The notes beneath the pieces were generated by a model that was not told the origin of the DNA, did no database searches, and worked only from the letters and a program-made list of their open reading frames with translations. A stretch of 64,000 bases of DNA from Neptunomonas sp. (GTDB taxonomy: Bacteria; Pseudomonadota; Gammaproteobacteria; Pseudomonadales; Balneatricaceae): NCBI RefSeq assembly GCF_016744175.1, contig NZ_JADGEV010000005.1:18240-82239 (forward strand), given 5' to 3'. Numbering within the stretch: position 1 is the stretch's first letter; every line of letters starts with the position of its first letter. The position numbers and the translations under genes were made by a program. Of this stretch, positions 26,135 through 35,434 are shown one piece after another.

Positions 26135-28794
26135 TTTTTTATGGTGCGGGCTGCTTGTTGATCCAGCCATAGATTAAGCTCGTTAACTGGAATGGGTCTG
26201 CTGATGAGGTAGCCTTGTAATTGATCACAATTCTCATTTCTTAGAAAAGCTTTTTGTTCTTCAGTTTCTACGCCTTCAGCGCAGACACTAAGATTTAAAC
26301 TATGACTGAGCGCAATAATGGCTCGAGCGATGGCTTCATCGTTAGGGTCATCAGGAATATCTCTTACCAAAGACTGATCTATTTTAACTTTTTGAACAGG
26401 CAGCATTTTAAGGTAGCTTAAAGATGAGTACCCTGTTCCAAAGTCATCAAGTGCCAAGCGTACACCGAGATTGCGTAATTCATTTAGAACGGGCTGGGCT
26501 GCATCGGCATGTTTCATAACAATATTTTCAACAATTTCTAACTCTAGTTGATCTGCTTCCATATCATATTTGGCGAGTAAATCTTTGATGGTATTTACTA
26601 ATGAGTGGCTTAATATTTGCTGGCCAGCGATATTGACGGCAATGCGAAATTTTGGATAACCTGCCTTTTTCCACTTTTCGGCCTGCTCACAGGCTTGTTC
26701 TAATACCCAGTTTCCTACTTGGTTCATGAGACCTATTTCTTCGACAATTGGAAGAAACATACCCGGCGCAATTAATCCGTCTTCTGGATGCTGCCATCGT
26801 AGTAGGGCTTCTACCCCCGAAATGTGGCCTGTCACTGCATCTATTTGTGGTTGATAGAAAACCTTAAACTGGCCAAGTGCAAGTGCTCTTCGTAATTCCG
26901 GTTCTAGGCGAACCCACTGTTCAATGAATTGTGTTTGCTCTGGTTGATAGAAGGCGTAGTTATTTCGGCCATCTTCTTTGGCTTGGTGGACGGCCGTATC
27001 TGCATTTTTAATAAGGGTTTCGCCATCAAAGCCATGTTCAGGATGCAGCGTGATACCAATACTAGCGGTTGTGAAAAAGTTATGTCCGTCGAGGTCAACA
27101 GCACCTTCCAAGGCATTCACAATACGCATTGCAATGCGTTCTGCTTCTCCTTGATGAGGGCAGTTTTCTATCATAACGGCAAATTCATCTCCTCCCACGC
27201 GAGCAAGAAGGTTGCTATCAGCAATTACATTTCGCAAACGTCGTGCGACCTGAATAAGTAATTGGTCTCCCGCTTGGTGCCCCATGGTTTCATTGACATG
27301 CTTGAAGCGATCTAGGTCGATCATCATGACAACGGTGTGTTGGTCATTTTTGCTGTGTTCTAACGCATGATCAAGGAGAACCTTAAACAACTGTCTATTG
27401 GGTAAGTCTGTTAATGCATCATGTTGGCTCATGTGTCGCAGCTTTGCTTCTGACTCTTTTATGTTAGTAACGTCTGCTGCAACACTTACATAATGTGTTA
27501 GTTCACCTTGGTCATTATATACCGCATTAATGTTTAACCATTGAGGGTAGACTGCTCCGTTAGATCTTCTATTCCAGAGTTCTCCCTGCCACAAACCATG
27601 CTCTTTGATAGTGTCGTAAATATTTTCAAAAAACTGTACTTCATGCCGACCAGAATTCAGGAGTGAAGGTGTTGTTCCAATAAGTTCTTCTCGTGAAAAC
27701 CCTGTCATTTCGCAGTATGCACGATTAACGTCAACAATTAGGTTATCTCTATCAGCAACCATTATTCCTTCATTGGTAGAGGCGAATGCGATACCCGCTA
27801 ATTCAAGTTGAGCGTTGGCTTCTTTTTCGCTACTTATATCTAAAACAATACTGTTTATGCGCTTGAGCCGCTTGTGCTTATCCCATTCGGGAGTCGATGC
27901 TAAATGAATCCATTTCAGGTTGCCCCGCTTATCAATTAAGCGGCATTCTATTGTCCAGAGTGATTCTTCAATGGATTGATTTGTTAAGTGTTTCGCGACA
28001 CGGCTACGATCATCCTCATGTAGACATTTCCAAACACCATAGAAATGCTGCATTGCTTCACGAGACGTGATGCCGCAGAGGTTCTCTATTCCTTCGCTTA
28101 CATAAGTAAAGTAAGGATTATTTTGTAGATCAAATTCAGTTTGTAATACGACCCCAGGAATGGATGACGCTATATGTGAAAAGCGCTGCTCTGAGTTTTT
28201 TAGATTCGTATGGCTAATGTGGCGAGAAATGGCGATACCCGCAATATGTGCCGCACTTTCGAGTAGCCTCGCGTGGAATGTTGAGGGGCTTCTTGGGCTG
28301 GGACTTGCAATTGAAATGCTCCCCATTGGTTTGTTTGCTGACTCGTGCAATGGATACGACCAGCAAGCGCCAATGTTGTTTGAAATCGCGAGGTTTTGAT
28401 GTTTTGACCATCGGTTGTCAGTATGTGTGTTTATCACAAAAACAGGTTGGTCGGAGAAAACGGCAGTCCCACTTGATCGAGCATCCGGTTCAGGAAATAA
28501 ATGGTTGTACAGGTGGGTTTGTGCTTTCGGGATACTGGGAGCACTAAGCAAATCTAAGTAGCCACGATTACTCAGTAGCATAATGAACACATGACAAGAG
28601 CCCACAATCTTTTCAATATCCAGACAGAGGCCATCTAACACTGCTTCCAATGGTAAATTGAGCGTGATTTTTTCGAGTAAATCTCGCTGCAAAATAAGTA
28701 AGCGATTCAAGTCCTGAACAGAGGGCTGTGAATCGTTACTTGATGGTGTTGGATCTGGAGATAAATTTATCTTCAGATTGTCTAGTGCGTCCAT
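26131..28794 (-). CDS. GAF-PAS-PAS-GGDEF-EAL c-di-GMP protein
   Basis: This soluble 887-residue protein has a GAF-like domain (about 40-195), a PAS domain (FSHIASSIPGVVLQTEFD), a second PAS-PAC (FASTNEGIMVADRDNLIV to YVSVAADVTNIKE), a GGDEF domain with intact RVGGDEFAV, and an EAL domain with GVEALLRWQHP, DDFGTGYSSL and QGYLISRP. Both catalytic centres look intact, so net activity could be synthesis or degradation. The GGDEF lacks an RxxD I-site at the usual place (ADSNLLAR). No membrane helix is seen; a cytoplasmic cue is likely. Confidence 0.92.
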   Translation of the reverse strand: MDALDNLKINLSPDPTPSSNDSQPSVQDLNRLLILQRDLLEKITLNLPLEAVLDGLCLDIEKIVGSCHVFIMLLSNRGYLDLLSAPSIPKAQTHLYNHLFPEPDARSSGTAVFSDQPVFVINTHTDNRWSKHQNLAISNNIGACWSYPLHESANKPMGSISIASPSPRSPSTFHARLLESAAHIAGIAISRHISHTNLKNSEQRFSHIASSIPGVVLQTEFDLQNNPYFTYVSEGIENLCGITSREAMQHFYGVWKCLHEDDRSRVAKHLTNQSIEESLWTIECRLIDKRGNLKWIHLASTPEWDKHKRLKRINSIVLDISSEKEANAQLELAGIAFASTNEGIMVADRDNLIVDVNRAYCEMTGFSREELIGTTPSLLNSGRHEVQFFENIYDTIKEHGLWQGELWNRRSNGAVYPQWLNINAVYNDQGELTHYVSVAADVTNIKESEAKLRHMSQHDALTDLPNRQLFKVLLDHALEHSKNDQHTVVMMIDLDRFKHVNETMGHQAGDQLLIQVARRLRNVIADSNLLARVGGDEFAVMIENCPHQGEAERIAMRIVNALEGAVDLDGHNFFTTASIGITLHPEHGFDGETLIKNADTAVHQAKEDGRNNYAFYQPEQTQFIEQWVRLEPELRRALALGQFKVFYQPQIDAVTGHISGVEALLRWQHPEDGLIAPGMFLPIVEEIGLMNQVGNWVLEQACEQAEKWKKAGYPKFRIAVNIAGQQILSHSLVNTIKDLLAKYDMEADQLELEIVENIVMKHADAAQPVLNELRNLGVRLALDDFGTGYSSLSYLKMLPVQKVKIDQSLVRDIPDDPNDEAIARAIIALSHSLNLSVCAEGVETEEQKAFLRNENCDQLQGYLISRPIPVNELNLWLDQQAARTIKN

Positions 28795-28871
28795 TAATAC
28801 TCACTGATAAAGCACCCTTAATATCAATGCAGTATAGTATTGAATTCTACCTGCCAAGGAATACTCGTAAA

Positions 28872-29609
28872 TTATTTAAGTAGGTAACCACGCTCTTGTA
28901 AAAAATCGAGCATGTGTGGTCGAGCTTCTTTTACTAGCATCCCTGCAATTTGTTCGCTCCAACTCATATCTTTATTGCCACCGCTACGTGAAAGGTAATA
29001 ATCGCGAATGGCTTTATCGTAATCGGCCAAAAGCTCAGAATCTTGAATATTTGAGTAAGAATCTTTTTTTAATACAATGGGTAGCGGTAAGCGGGGCTTA
29101 ATTTCAGGCTCTTGATCTGGGTAACCTATACACATTCCAAATACAGGGTAAACTAGTTTTGGAAGGTCGAGTAAATCACAGACATCACTTATCTTGTTGC
29201 GAATACCACCTATATACACAACACCAAGATCCAACGACTCAGCTGCAATAGCAACATTTTGAGCGAAGAGAGCACAGTCAACAGTGGCGGTGATGAACTG
29301 CTCGGTAAAGCCACTTTTCATTTGCTCATTATGCATGTTGCAAGCGATTTCATGACGATTCATATCAGCACAAAAGACTAAAAAAACAGGAGCAGATTGC
29401 ACATACTTTTGATTACCAGCGTACTCAGCTAGTTTTTCTCTTTTTTGCGGGTTTTCCACTTGGATGACAGTACATGCTTGGATAAAGCTTGAGGTGGCAG
29501 CGGCTTGTCCGCTAGTAACAAGTGTGTTGATTATTTCTTGGCTAACAGCTTGCTCTTTAAAAGTACGAATAGACCGGTGGTTGTTAAGTAGATCAATTGT
29601 AGGGTTCAT
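28872..29609 (-). CDS. nfsA: Oxygen-insensitive NADPH nitroreductase (NfsA-type)
   Basis: This 245-residue FMN-dependent reductase of the NfsA/FRP group reduces nitroaromatics and quinones with NADPH. NfsA features: the NHRSIRTFKEQAVSQE opening, the Ser-rich AAATSSFIQACTVIQV, LDLGVVYIGGIRN and the conserved PVFGMCIGYPDQEPEIKPRLPL. A longer C-terminal region than NfsB supports the A group. It appears monocistronic. Confidence 0.92.
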   Translation of the reverse strand: MNPTIDLLNNHRSIRTFKEQAVSQEIINTLVTSGQAAATSSFIQACTVIQVENPQKREKLAEYAGNQKYVQSAPVFLVFCADMNRHEIACNMHNEQMKSGFTEQFITATVDCALFAQNVAIAAESLDLGVVYIGGIRNKISDVCDLLDLPKLVYPVFGMCIGYPDQEPEIKPRLPLPIVLKKDSYSNIQDSELLADYDKAIRDYYLSRSGGNKDMSWSEQIAGMLVKEARPHMLDFLQERGYLLK

Positions 29610-29699
29610 GTAGTTTTGCTCGATTATTAAAAGACATAGCGAAAGATTAAATTTAATTGCTCTCTTTGGGAACTGGCTGGTAGCGGAACAGTGTGTTGT

Positions 29700-30611
29700 T
29701 TAAAGTTTACATGGGGTCTCGTCTCTCTTTTCATTTATCAGTGAGAGCGTAGCTTCAGCTAACGCGAGCGCAATATCTATCTTGTTGCTTGGGTGAGAAA
29801 TGCACTGAGTGGTTATTACGTCTGCAAATTGCTGGAGTTGTGCAAATGCACTTTCAGCGAAAATTCCATGTACACCTATACAGACAGGTCGTTTCATCTT
29901 CGCTAGTGTGAGATGGTGAATGGTTTCCAGCATAGTATTGCCACTTGAAATAATGTCGTCGATAAGAACGGGGGTCGTGTTTGCATAAGGTTCTAGTTCC
30001 GGAGGCGATATTTCGACAAGAGTGTCGCCATGACGAACTTTCGCTAGTATTTGAAAAGGTGCATCTGCTAGACGCGCTACTTCTGAGACCCATTGTTCAC
30101 TTTCCATATCTGGACCAATTAGCAAAGGATTGGAGATATGCTGTTGGATCCAATGTGCAATTAATGGCGCGGCAGACACTACGCGCGATTTTAATGTGTA
30201 TATCTCGTCAAGCGAGTCATACCGGTGCAAATGAGGGTCCATTGTTATTAACAAATCTATCGAGCCTGATAAGAGCTTTGCAAAGGGGCGTGAGCTGACG
30301 CATTCGCCATGATGAAACTGCTTGTCTTGTCTCATGTAAGGGAGGTAAGGGGTAATGAGTCCGATCTGATTCGCGCCCATTTCCTTTAAGGTGGAAGCTA
30401 AGAATAAAAGCCTTAATATCTTATTATCGGGTTGGTATAGATTGCAAAAAATCACGACATCATGCAGCTTACAATCAGTAAGAACGCGAAGGTAGGATTC
30501 GCCATCAGGGAACTTTCGTTGCTCTAGTTCACCTTTATTCGCAGACATGGCTGTTGCAAGCCTGTCAAAAAGAGAAGCATCAGAATCTAAATTGAAAACT
30601 ATCAATGACAT
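29700..30611 (-). CDS. Ribose-phosphate pyrophosphokinase-like protein (short, archaeal-like)
   Basis: PRPP-synthetase fold, 303 residues. Family motifs: PYLPYMRQDKQFHHGE (ATP region), TMDPHLHRYDS, LIGPDMESEQWV, and the PRPP loop VLIDDIISSGNT, slightly altered from the usual DDxxSTGGT. It resembles the short, non-allosteric archaeal type rather than the 315-residue bacterial Prs used for housekeeping. The ATG follows GGAGAAAAGAC and overlaps the phosphorylase gene by ten bases, so the two are translationally coupled. The pair probably salvages nucleotides through ribose (bis)phosphates and PRPP. Confidence 0.85.
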   Translation of the reverse strand: MSLIVFNLDSDASLFDRLATAMSANKGELEQRKFPDGESYLRVLTDCKLHDVVIFCNLYQPDNKILRLLFLASTLKEMGANQIGLITPYLPYMRQDKQFHHGECVSSRPFAKLLSGSIDLLITMDPHLHRYDSLDEIYTLKSRVVSAAPLIAHWIQQHISNPLLIGPDMESEQWVSEVARLADAPFQILAKVRHGDTLVEISPPELEPYANTTPVLIDDIISSGNTMLETIHHLTLAKMKRPVCIGVHGIFAESAFAQLQQFADVITTQCISHPSNKIDIALALAEATLSLINEKRDETPCKL

Positions 30612-32134
30612 GTCTTTTCTCCAGGTTCAATCAAGATTATATTTTTGTGCTCTTTAAGGAACTCAACAGCGTAGTTCAATTCTCCTGCATTGGCCGAGTG
30701 AATGGTCATCAGAATTTGATTCGCTTCAACGTGTTGACCTATTTTTATGAAGAATTCAACACCCGCCTCTGGATCTGCGGGGGCTCCAGCAAGCTTAGCT
30801 ACTTGGGCAAGTTTTCGATTGTCTACTCCAGAAATTACCCCAGATGAATGACAAACAAGACTATAACGATAAGACGCGATGGGTGGGACGTGAAGCCCGC
30901 CTTGTGCATGACAAATCGCTTGGAATTTCTTCCAAGCCTGTCCAGTTTCTATAATTTCTAGTGCTTTCGGTAGCCCTTTGCCTGCCTTTACGTAACCGAT
31001 CATTTCGAGCATGGCGCCCGCTACCATACAAGCACGCTGCTTTAAGTCTACGGGGGCATCAGAGTGGTTTTGTAAAACAGCAAGAATGTCATAGGCCTCA
31101 AGGGCTGGCCCGATACCTTTTCCGACGGGTTGAGAGCCATCTGATATCAATATTTTTAGGATTAACCCTAGCTTCTTCGCAACACTTTTAAAGCTTTCGG
31201 CGAGTTGCTTTGCTGCTTCTGGGGTACGTATTTTTGCTGTTGTTCCAACAGGGATATCAATTAATACATGTGTTGCTCCAGCAGCAATTTTTTTAGAAAG
31301 TACTGATGCAATTAACTGACCTTCGCTGTCTATATCTAGCGCACGTTCAACTTGGATGAGTAAGTCGTCAGCGGGACTTAGTCGCATCGACCCTCCCCAT
31401 GCTAAGCATGCTCCTTCTTGTTTAACAACGTTTCGCATTTCATCTTGTGATAAGCAAACGTTAGTGAGCGTTTCCATTGTGTCCGCAGTGCCTGCTGGTG
31501 ATGTAATGGCACGAGAAGATGTTTTTGGCATGGTTAAACCACAGGCTGCCAAAATTGGAACAATAATAGGCGTTGTTCTGTTTCCTGGTAATCCACCAAC
31601 ACAATGTTTATCTACGACAATGGGCAACCCCCAGTCAATGGTGCTTCCCGCCTTAATCATGGCATGTGTCAGTGCAGTAATTTCATCATTGTTAAGGCTT
31701 TTATCACCACATGCGGTAACAAAAGCGGCTACATGCACATCTGCATAACGACCATCGACGATGTCATTGATAATGCTTTGAAAAGCCATTTCATCGAGAG
31801 TATGCCCGTATACCTTTGCTCTAACATAGGAAATCGATTGAACGGGTTTGGGGTGTGATAGCCATATGGCATCATTGTCATTTAGTTGCAGGCGTAGCCA
31901 AGCGGGTTCAGAAAAACCAATTTGCCCTTTTTTCAATAAATCGCCAGTGACAATATTAAGCGTAGCTATCGCGTGATGCTCTTCGGATGATACAAGTACC
32001 CGAGACATAGCGGAAAAGCCTTCAGAGCGGCAGACGGGAGAGTCCGCACGAAGATAAATAATTAATTCATTATGGGTGTCAATCCCAAGGCGTAACGCTT
32101 TTAATGGTGTCATACGCTCGGGGGGCAAATGCAT
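30602..32134 (-). CDS. Thymidine/AMP phosphorylase-family protein
   Basis: This nucleoside/nucleotide phosphorylase of the long type (about 510 residues) has an N-terminal domain of about 85 residues ahead of the DeoA-like core, as in archaeal AMP phosphorylase. Core motifs: VDKHCVGGLPGNRTTPIIVPI, the SSRAITSPAGTADTMETL phosphate/base region, GGSMRLSPADDLLI and IPVGTTAKIRT. AMP phosphorylases release base plus ribose-1,5-bisphosphate. ATG 32134 (MHLPPERM) lies nine bases after GGAG and is preferred to the TTG at 32143. It is coupled to a PRPP-synthetase-like gene. Whether the substrate is AMP or thymidine is not decidable here. Confidence 0.85.
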   Translation of the reverse strand: MHLPPERMTPLKALRLGIDTHNELIIYLRADSPVCRSEGFSAMSRVLVSSEEHHAIATLNIVTGDLLKKGQIGFSEPAWLRLQLNDNDAIWLSHPKPVQSISYVRAKVYGHTLDEMAFQSIINDIVDGRYADVHVAAFVTACGDKSLNNDEITALTHAMIKAGSTIDWGLPIVVDKHCVGGLPGNRTTPIIVPILAACGLTMPKTSSRAITSPAGTADTMETLTNVCLSQDEMRNVVKQEGACLAWGGSMRLSPADDLLIQVERALDIDSEGQLIASVLSKKIAAGATHVLIDIPVGTTAKIRTPEAAKQLAESFKSVAKKLGLILKILISDGSQPVGKGIGPALEAYDILAVLQNHSDAPVDLKQRACMVAGAMLEMIGYVKAGKGLPKALEIIETGQAWKKFQAICHAQGGLHVPPIASYRYSLVCHSSGVISGVDNRKLAQVAKLAGAPADPEAGVEFFIKIGQHVEANQILMTIHSANAGELNYAVEFLKEHKNIILIEPGEKTCH

Positions 32135-32316
32135 AAAAACCAACTCCGGTACTTGTGTTTATTCTTATCATAGCTAGAAAAGAAGAAAATAGTAGAGTGG
32201 TGGCAAGACATAGTCCTTATTGGTAATAGAATCAGTAAAGATTGAATGCCTGAATGGTATTTAAGCTGCTATTATTATTGTCATAATTCTTTAACTTTGA
32301 ATGGAATACAGAAACA

Positions 32317-33171
32317 ATGGAACGTCGATATCGATTAGTGCTGTCCTGTCCTGATAGAGTAGGTGTAGTAGCGATGGTCAGTAACTTTATATCTAGCCAC
32401 GGCGGTTCAATTACTGACGCTAACCAGCATTCGGATCCTTCCATTGGTTGGTTCTTTATGCGAGTAGAGATTGTTGCTGCCTCTTTACCGTTTGAGCTTG
32501 AAGAATTAATAAATGCTTTTGCGCCTATAGCGCAGTCATTTCAGATGGAATGGAAAATTACTGACTCTGGTGTGCCTAAACGTGTACTTTTGATGGCTAG
32601 CAGGGAATCACATTGTTTGGCTGATTTATTGTATCGCTTTCACTCAAAAGAGTTGTTCTGTGATGTTCCTTGTGTGATCTCGAATCACGATGATCTAAGA
32701 ACAATGGTTGAATGGCATGATATTCCTTACCATTACGTACCCGTTGATAAAAATAATAAACAAGATCACTTTGATAGGGTCAAAGCTCTTATAAATGAAC
32801 ATAACGCTGATGTGATTGTTTTAGCTCGCTATATGCAGATTCTTCCGCATGAACTATGTGATACGTACCCACATCAAATTATAAATATTCATCACAGCTT
32901 TTTGCCATCGTTTGCGGGAGCAAAGCCTTACCATCAGGCTCACGACCGTGGTGTTAAATTAATTGGAGCGACGTGCCACTACGTTACTCAGGATCTCGAT
33001 GAAGGACCAATTATCGACCAAGATGTTATTCGTATCAGTCATCAAAACCAGCCGCAAGAGATGGTTCGATTAGGTCGTGATGTAGAAAAAAATGTGTTGT
33101 CACGTGGTTTGCGCTGGCATCTGGAAGACCGGATATTGGTGCATGGAAATAAAACTGTTGTTTTTAACTGA
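32317..33171 (+). CDS. purU: Formyltetrahydrofolate deformylase
   Basis: This enzyme hydrolyses 10-formyl-THF to formate and THF, balancing the one-carbon pool. The 284-residue chain has an N-terminal ACT domain (RLVLSCPDRVGVVAMVSNFI) and a formyltransferase-like domain with the catalytic INIHHSFLPSFAGAKPYHQAHDRGVKLIGATCHYV block and DEGPIIDQDV. Length and motifs match E. coli PurU closely. Confidence 0.96.
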   Translation: MERRYRLVLSCPDRVGVVAMVSNFISSHGGSITDANQHSDPSIGWFFMRVEIVAASLPFELEELINAFAPIAQSFQMEWKITDSGVPKRVLLMASRESHCLADLLYRFHSKELFCDVPCVISNHDDLRTMVEWHDIPYHYVPVDKNNKQDHFDRVKALINEHNADVIVLARYMQILPHELCDTYPHQIINIHHSFLPSFAGAKPYHQAHDRGVKLIGATCHYVTQDLDEGPIIDQDVIRISHQNQPQEMVRLGRDVEKNVLSRGLRWHLEDRILVHGNKTVVFN

Positions 33172-33262
33172 AATCAATATGTGTTGTCTGTTAGCTGAAT
33201 TACTATGTAATAAGAAAAGTGATGTTAGCAAGAGAAATTGATATCAGGTTGGAGGGTGTAAC

Positions 33263-33670
33263 ATGTTAAAATCTGTAAAAGTTCAAGATTATATGGCTAC
33301 CGGGTTGGTAACTTTTCATCCTGACACTGACCTTTTTGAAGCTATTAACAGCTTATTGAAATACAAAATATCAGGTGCGCCGGTAACGAATGAGCAAGGT
33401 GAATTAGTCGGCTTGATTTCTGAAGTTGACTGCTTAAAAGCTATCCTAACGCTTACTTATCATGAAGAAGAAGTGGGTGGACGTGTTGCTGATTGCATGA
33501 CGGCAAATGTTGAAACAATCAATTTCGATGAAAATATTATTGAAGTTGCTAGAATCTTTATAGATAAAGGCCGTCGTCGTTTACCTGTTACGCGAGATGG
33601 TAAATTGGTAGGGCAAATTAGCCGAAGTGATATTTTGCGAGCGGTAGAAGAGTTCGCTCAGAACAGATAA
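33263..33670 (+). CDS. Two-CBS-domain protein
   Basis: This 135-residue protein consists of a CBS pair: VQDYMATGLVTFHPDTDLFEAI...GAPVTNEQGELVGLISE and VADCMTANVETINFDENIIEVARIF...RRLPVTRDGKLVGQISRSDIL. Such stand-alone CBS proteins usually bind adenine nucleotides. GGAGG precedes the ATG. It is followed by a terminator and is separate from the DnaT-like gene. The partner is unknown. Confidence 0.9.
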   Translation: MLKSVKVQDYMATGLVTFHPDTDLFEAINSLLKYKISGAPVTNEQGELVGLISEVDCLKAILTLTYHEEEVGGRVADCMTANVETINFDENIIEVARIFIDKGRRRLPVTRDGKLVGQISRSDILRAVEEFAQNR

Positions 33671-33694
33671 TGATACGCTGGAACATTGCCAATG

Positions 33695-33723
33695 AGGGTT
33701 GTGGTTCAGTACTAACCCTTTTT
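33695..33723 (+). terminator. Rho-independent terminator after the CBS gene
   Basis: A stem AGGGTT / AACCCT with a 13-nt loop is followed by five T residues, ten bases before the next start codon. Confidence 0.65.
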
Positions 33724-33732
33724 GGTATTTGA

Positions 33733-34695
33733 ATGTCGTTTAAGATTCCGGAAAAACCGCTATTTGTTTATCCATCGTTAGCGCGAGAGCTCGGCGTAGA
33801 AGCTGCGTTACTTTTATACCTCTGCCATGAGCAGCTAGGTGTTACGGGTATAACAGATGAGTCAGGTAATTCCTCTGCTGTACTTTCTGCACAACAATGG
33901 CAGCGTGTAACTGAATTTTGGGAGGTAGGGACAGTTGACCAATTGGTTAGAGTGTTATCAGAGAAAACATCGATTCACGTCATTAAGAACACTAGCGGTT
34001 CGGTACGCATTTCCGAAGTAATATCTCGCTCGAAACGCCCGCCACCATCAGTTTACGATTCGCAGTCATTAGCGACTCATGCATCACGTGTTGAAGTAAA
34101 TTATGATGTTAGTTCACCTTCAATAACGGCCCCTCAAAGTCAACCTTATCAAAAGAGCTCGTTAGAACAGGTTTCAACAGCAACGCTGCCAGTGTTGGAA
34201 ACGCCACCCCCATACCCTAGGCGCCCCTTACCTTCGCGTAACACCATGAGAGATCGCGGGCCGGCTCCTGCTTTTGGTGGTAGTATTGGATGGAACCGTC
34301 AAAAAGATGAATTAGAGCAGACGTTTGATCGCCACGAAAAACGAAATCAACAACTTCACGTAATGCATCTCGGCTGGACTCCTTCAGAGATGTTTTTTTC
34401 TATCCTGCCGCGCCATCAAATTCCGCGTGAGTTTGTTGAAACATGTTTGGATGAGTTTATTCTTTATTATATTGATAAAGAGCGTAAAGAGAGTAACTGG
34501 GATCAAAAATTTTTAGCATGGATTAAACGCGAATGGGTTCAAAAGCAGACGCGTGATGCCAGAGAGCAGCGTAACGAGCAGCAACGATATACTTCAGGTT
34601 CAGGTAAAAATGATGAAAACACCCGCCGAGATACTAAAGAAAAACGCAAACGGGTTACAGCAGCCATCATGGATATCAAAGACACCGACTGGTGA
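33733..34695 (+). CDS. DnaT-like primosomal protein
   Basis: This 320-residue protein has an N-terminal domain (about 1-100, VYPSLARELGVEAALLLYLCHEQ), a Pro/Ser-rich linker (about 100-185) and a C-terminal DnaT-type ssDNA-binding region (LGWTPSEMFFSILPRHQIPREFVETCLDEFILYY to WDQKFLAWIKREWVQK), then a charged tail. E. coli DnaT works with PriA/PriB and DnaC in replication restart. It is followed by a lambda P-like gene that overlaps it by about 86 bases. Together they look like a chromosomal helicase-loading pair. The ribosome site is weak. Confidence 0.8.
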   Translation: MSFKIPEKPLFVYPSLARELGVEAALLLYLCHEQLGVTGITDESGNSSAVLSAQQWQRVTEFWEVGTVDQLVRVLSEKTSIHVIKNTSGSVRISEVISRSKRPPPSVYDSQSLATHASRVEVNYDVSSPSITAPQSQPYQKSSLEQVSTATLPVLETPPPYPRRPLPSRNTMRDRGPAPAFGGSIGWNRQKDELEQTFDRHEKRNQQLHVMHLGWTPSEMFFSILPRHQIPREFVETCLDEFILYYIDKERKESNWDQKFLAWIKREWVQKQTRDAREQRNEQQRYTSGSGKNDENTRRDTKEKRKRVTAAIMDIKDTDW

Positions 34696-35434
34696 GCTGC
34701 AAAAGACGGCAAAGCAAAAAGGGCAGTCTGATCCGATCAGCCTTGAGACAAAGGCGCTTGTAAATATGATTTTTGCTCGATTTATGGCGATATATGGACA
34801 TAAATTCAAAAGTTGTTTTGAAACCCAAGATGAAATACGAATAGCTAAAAGGGAGTGGGCGTTAAGCCTTGCTTCTTTTTCAGAAGCCCAGTTAGTGGCA
34901 GCCGTTGATCGTTGTAAAGAAACACTTGCGTGGATGCCGACAGTTTCAGAGTTTTTGAATACTCTGGAAACAATTGGCGCAGGAGATGGTATTCCTGGTG
35001 TTAGGCAGGCTTATTTGGAAGCTTGTCGGTATGCTAACCAGCCAACGCAACATGCTTGGAGTCATCCCGTTGTTTATCATGCAGGCCGTGAAACTGAATG
35101 GTTTCGTATCCGTTCGGAAGAAGAGCGAGCTGTTTTCCCGGTGTTCTCCTACCATTATGAAATGGTTGCTCGTAGATTCCGAGAGGGGGAAGTGCTAGAC
35201 CAACCACATGCTCAAGGGATTACAGATAACCGAGATGCAACTTTATACGCTTTCATTAAGCAATGGAGTCAATCTCAGTCTATCAGCGAAGAAAAGGCTT
35301 CTTCATTGTTGTATTACTTGACTAAGCCTGAAGGCTCTCGTGCTCGGGCCTCCTATCAAAAGAAAGCCGAACAGAAAATCAAAGGCGAAGGTTTAGATGT
35401 AACACTTCCTGAGAGTACAGATATTAAAGGTTAG
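34610..35434 (+). CDS. Lambda P-like replication protein (helicase loader)
   Basis: The body matches the phage lambda replication protein P family: LVNMIFARFMAIYGHKFKSCFETQDEIRIAKREWALSLASF, then WMPTVSEFLN and GVRQAYLEACRYA. Lambda P captures DnaB helicase and loads it at origins. The frame is open from 34553, but ATG 34610, five bases after AGG, is the best start; that still leaves 86 bases shared with the DnaT-like gene in another frame. No integrase, capsid or repressor is nearby, so it is probably a resident chromosomal gene acquired from phage. It ends overlapping the convergent DUF3549 gene by four bases. Confidence 0.82.
   Translation: MMKTPAEILKKNANGLQQPSWISKTPTGELQKTAKQKGQSDPISLETKALVNMIFARFMAIYGHKFKSCFETQDEIRIAKREWALSLASFSEAQLVAAVDRCKETLAWMPTVSEFLNTLETIGAGDGIPGVRQAYLEACRYANQPTQHAWSHPVVYHAGRETEWFRIRSEEERAVFPVFSYHYEMVARRFREGEVLDQPHAQGITDNRDATLYAFIKQWSQSQSISEEKASSLLYYLTKPEGSRARASYQKKAEQKIKGEGLDVTLPESTDIKG

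Noticed and set aside
33733-35434. Prophage remnant
   Set aside because: DnaT-like and lambda P-like genes stand alone among housekeeping genes; no integrase, repressor, structural gene or attachment repeat is visible.
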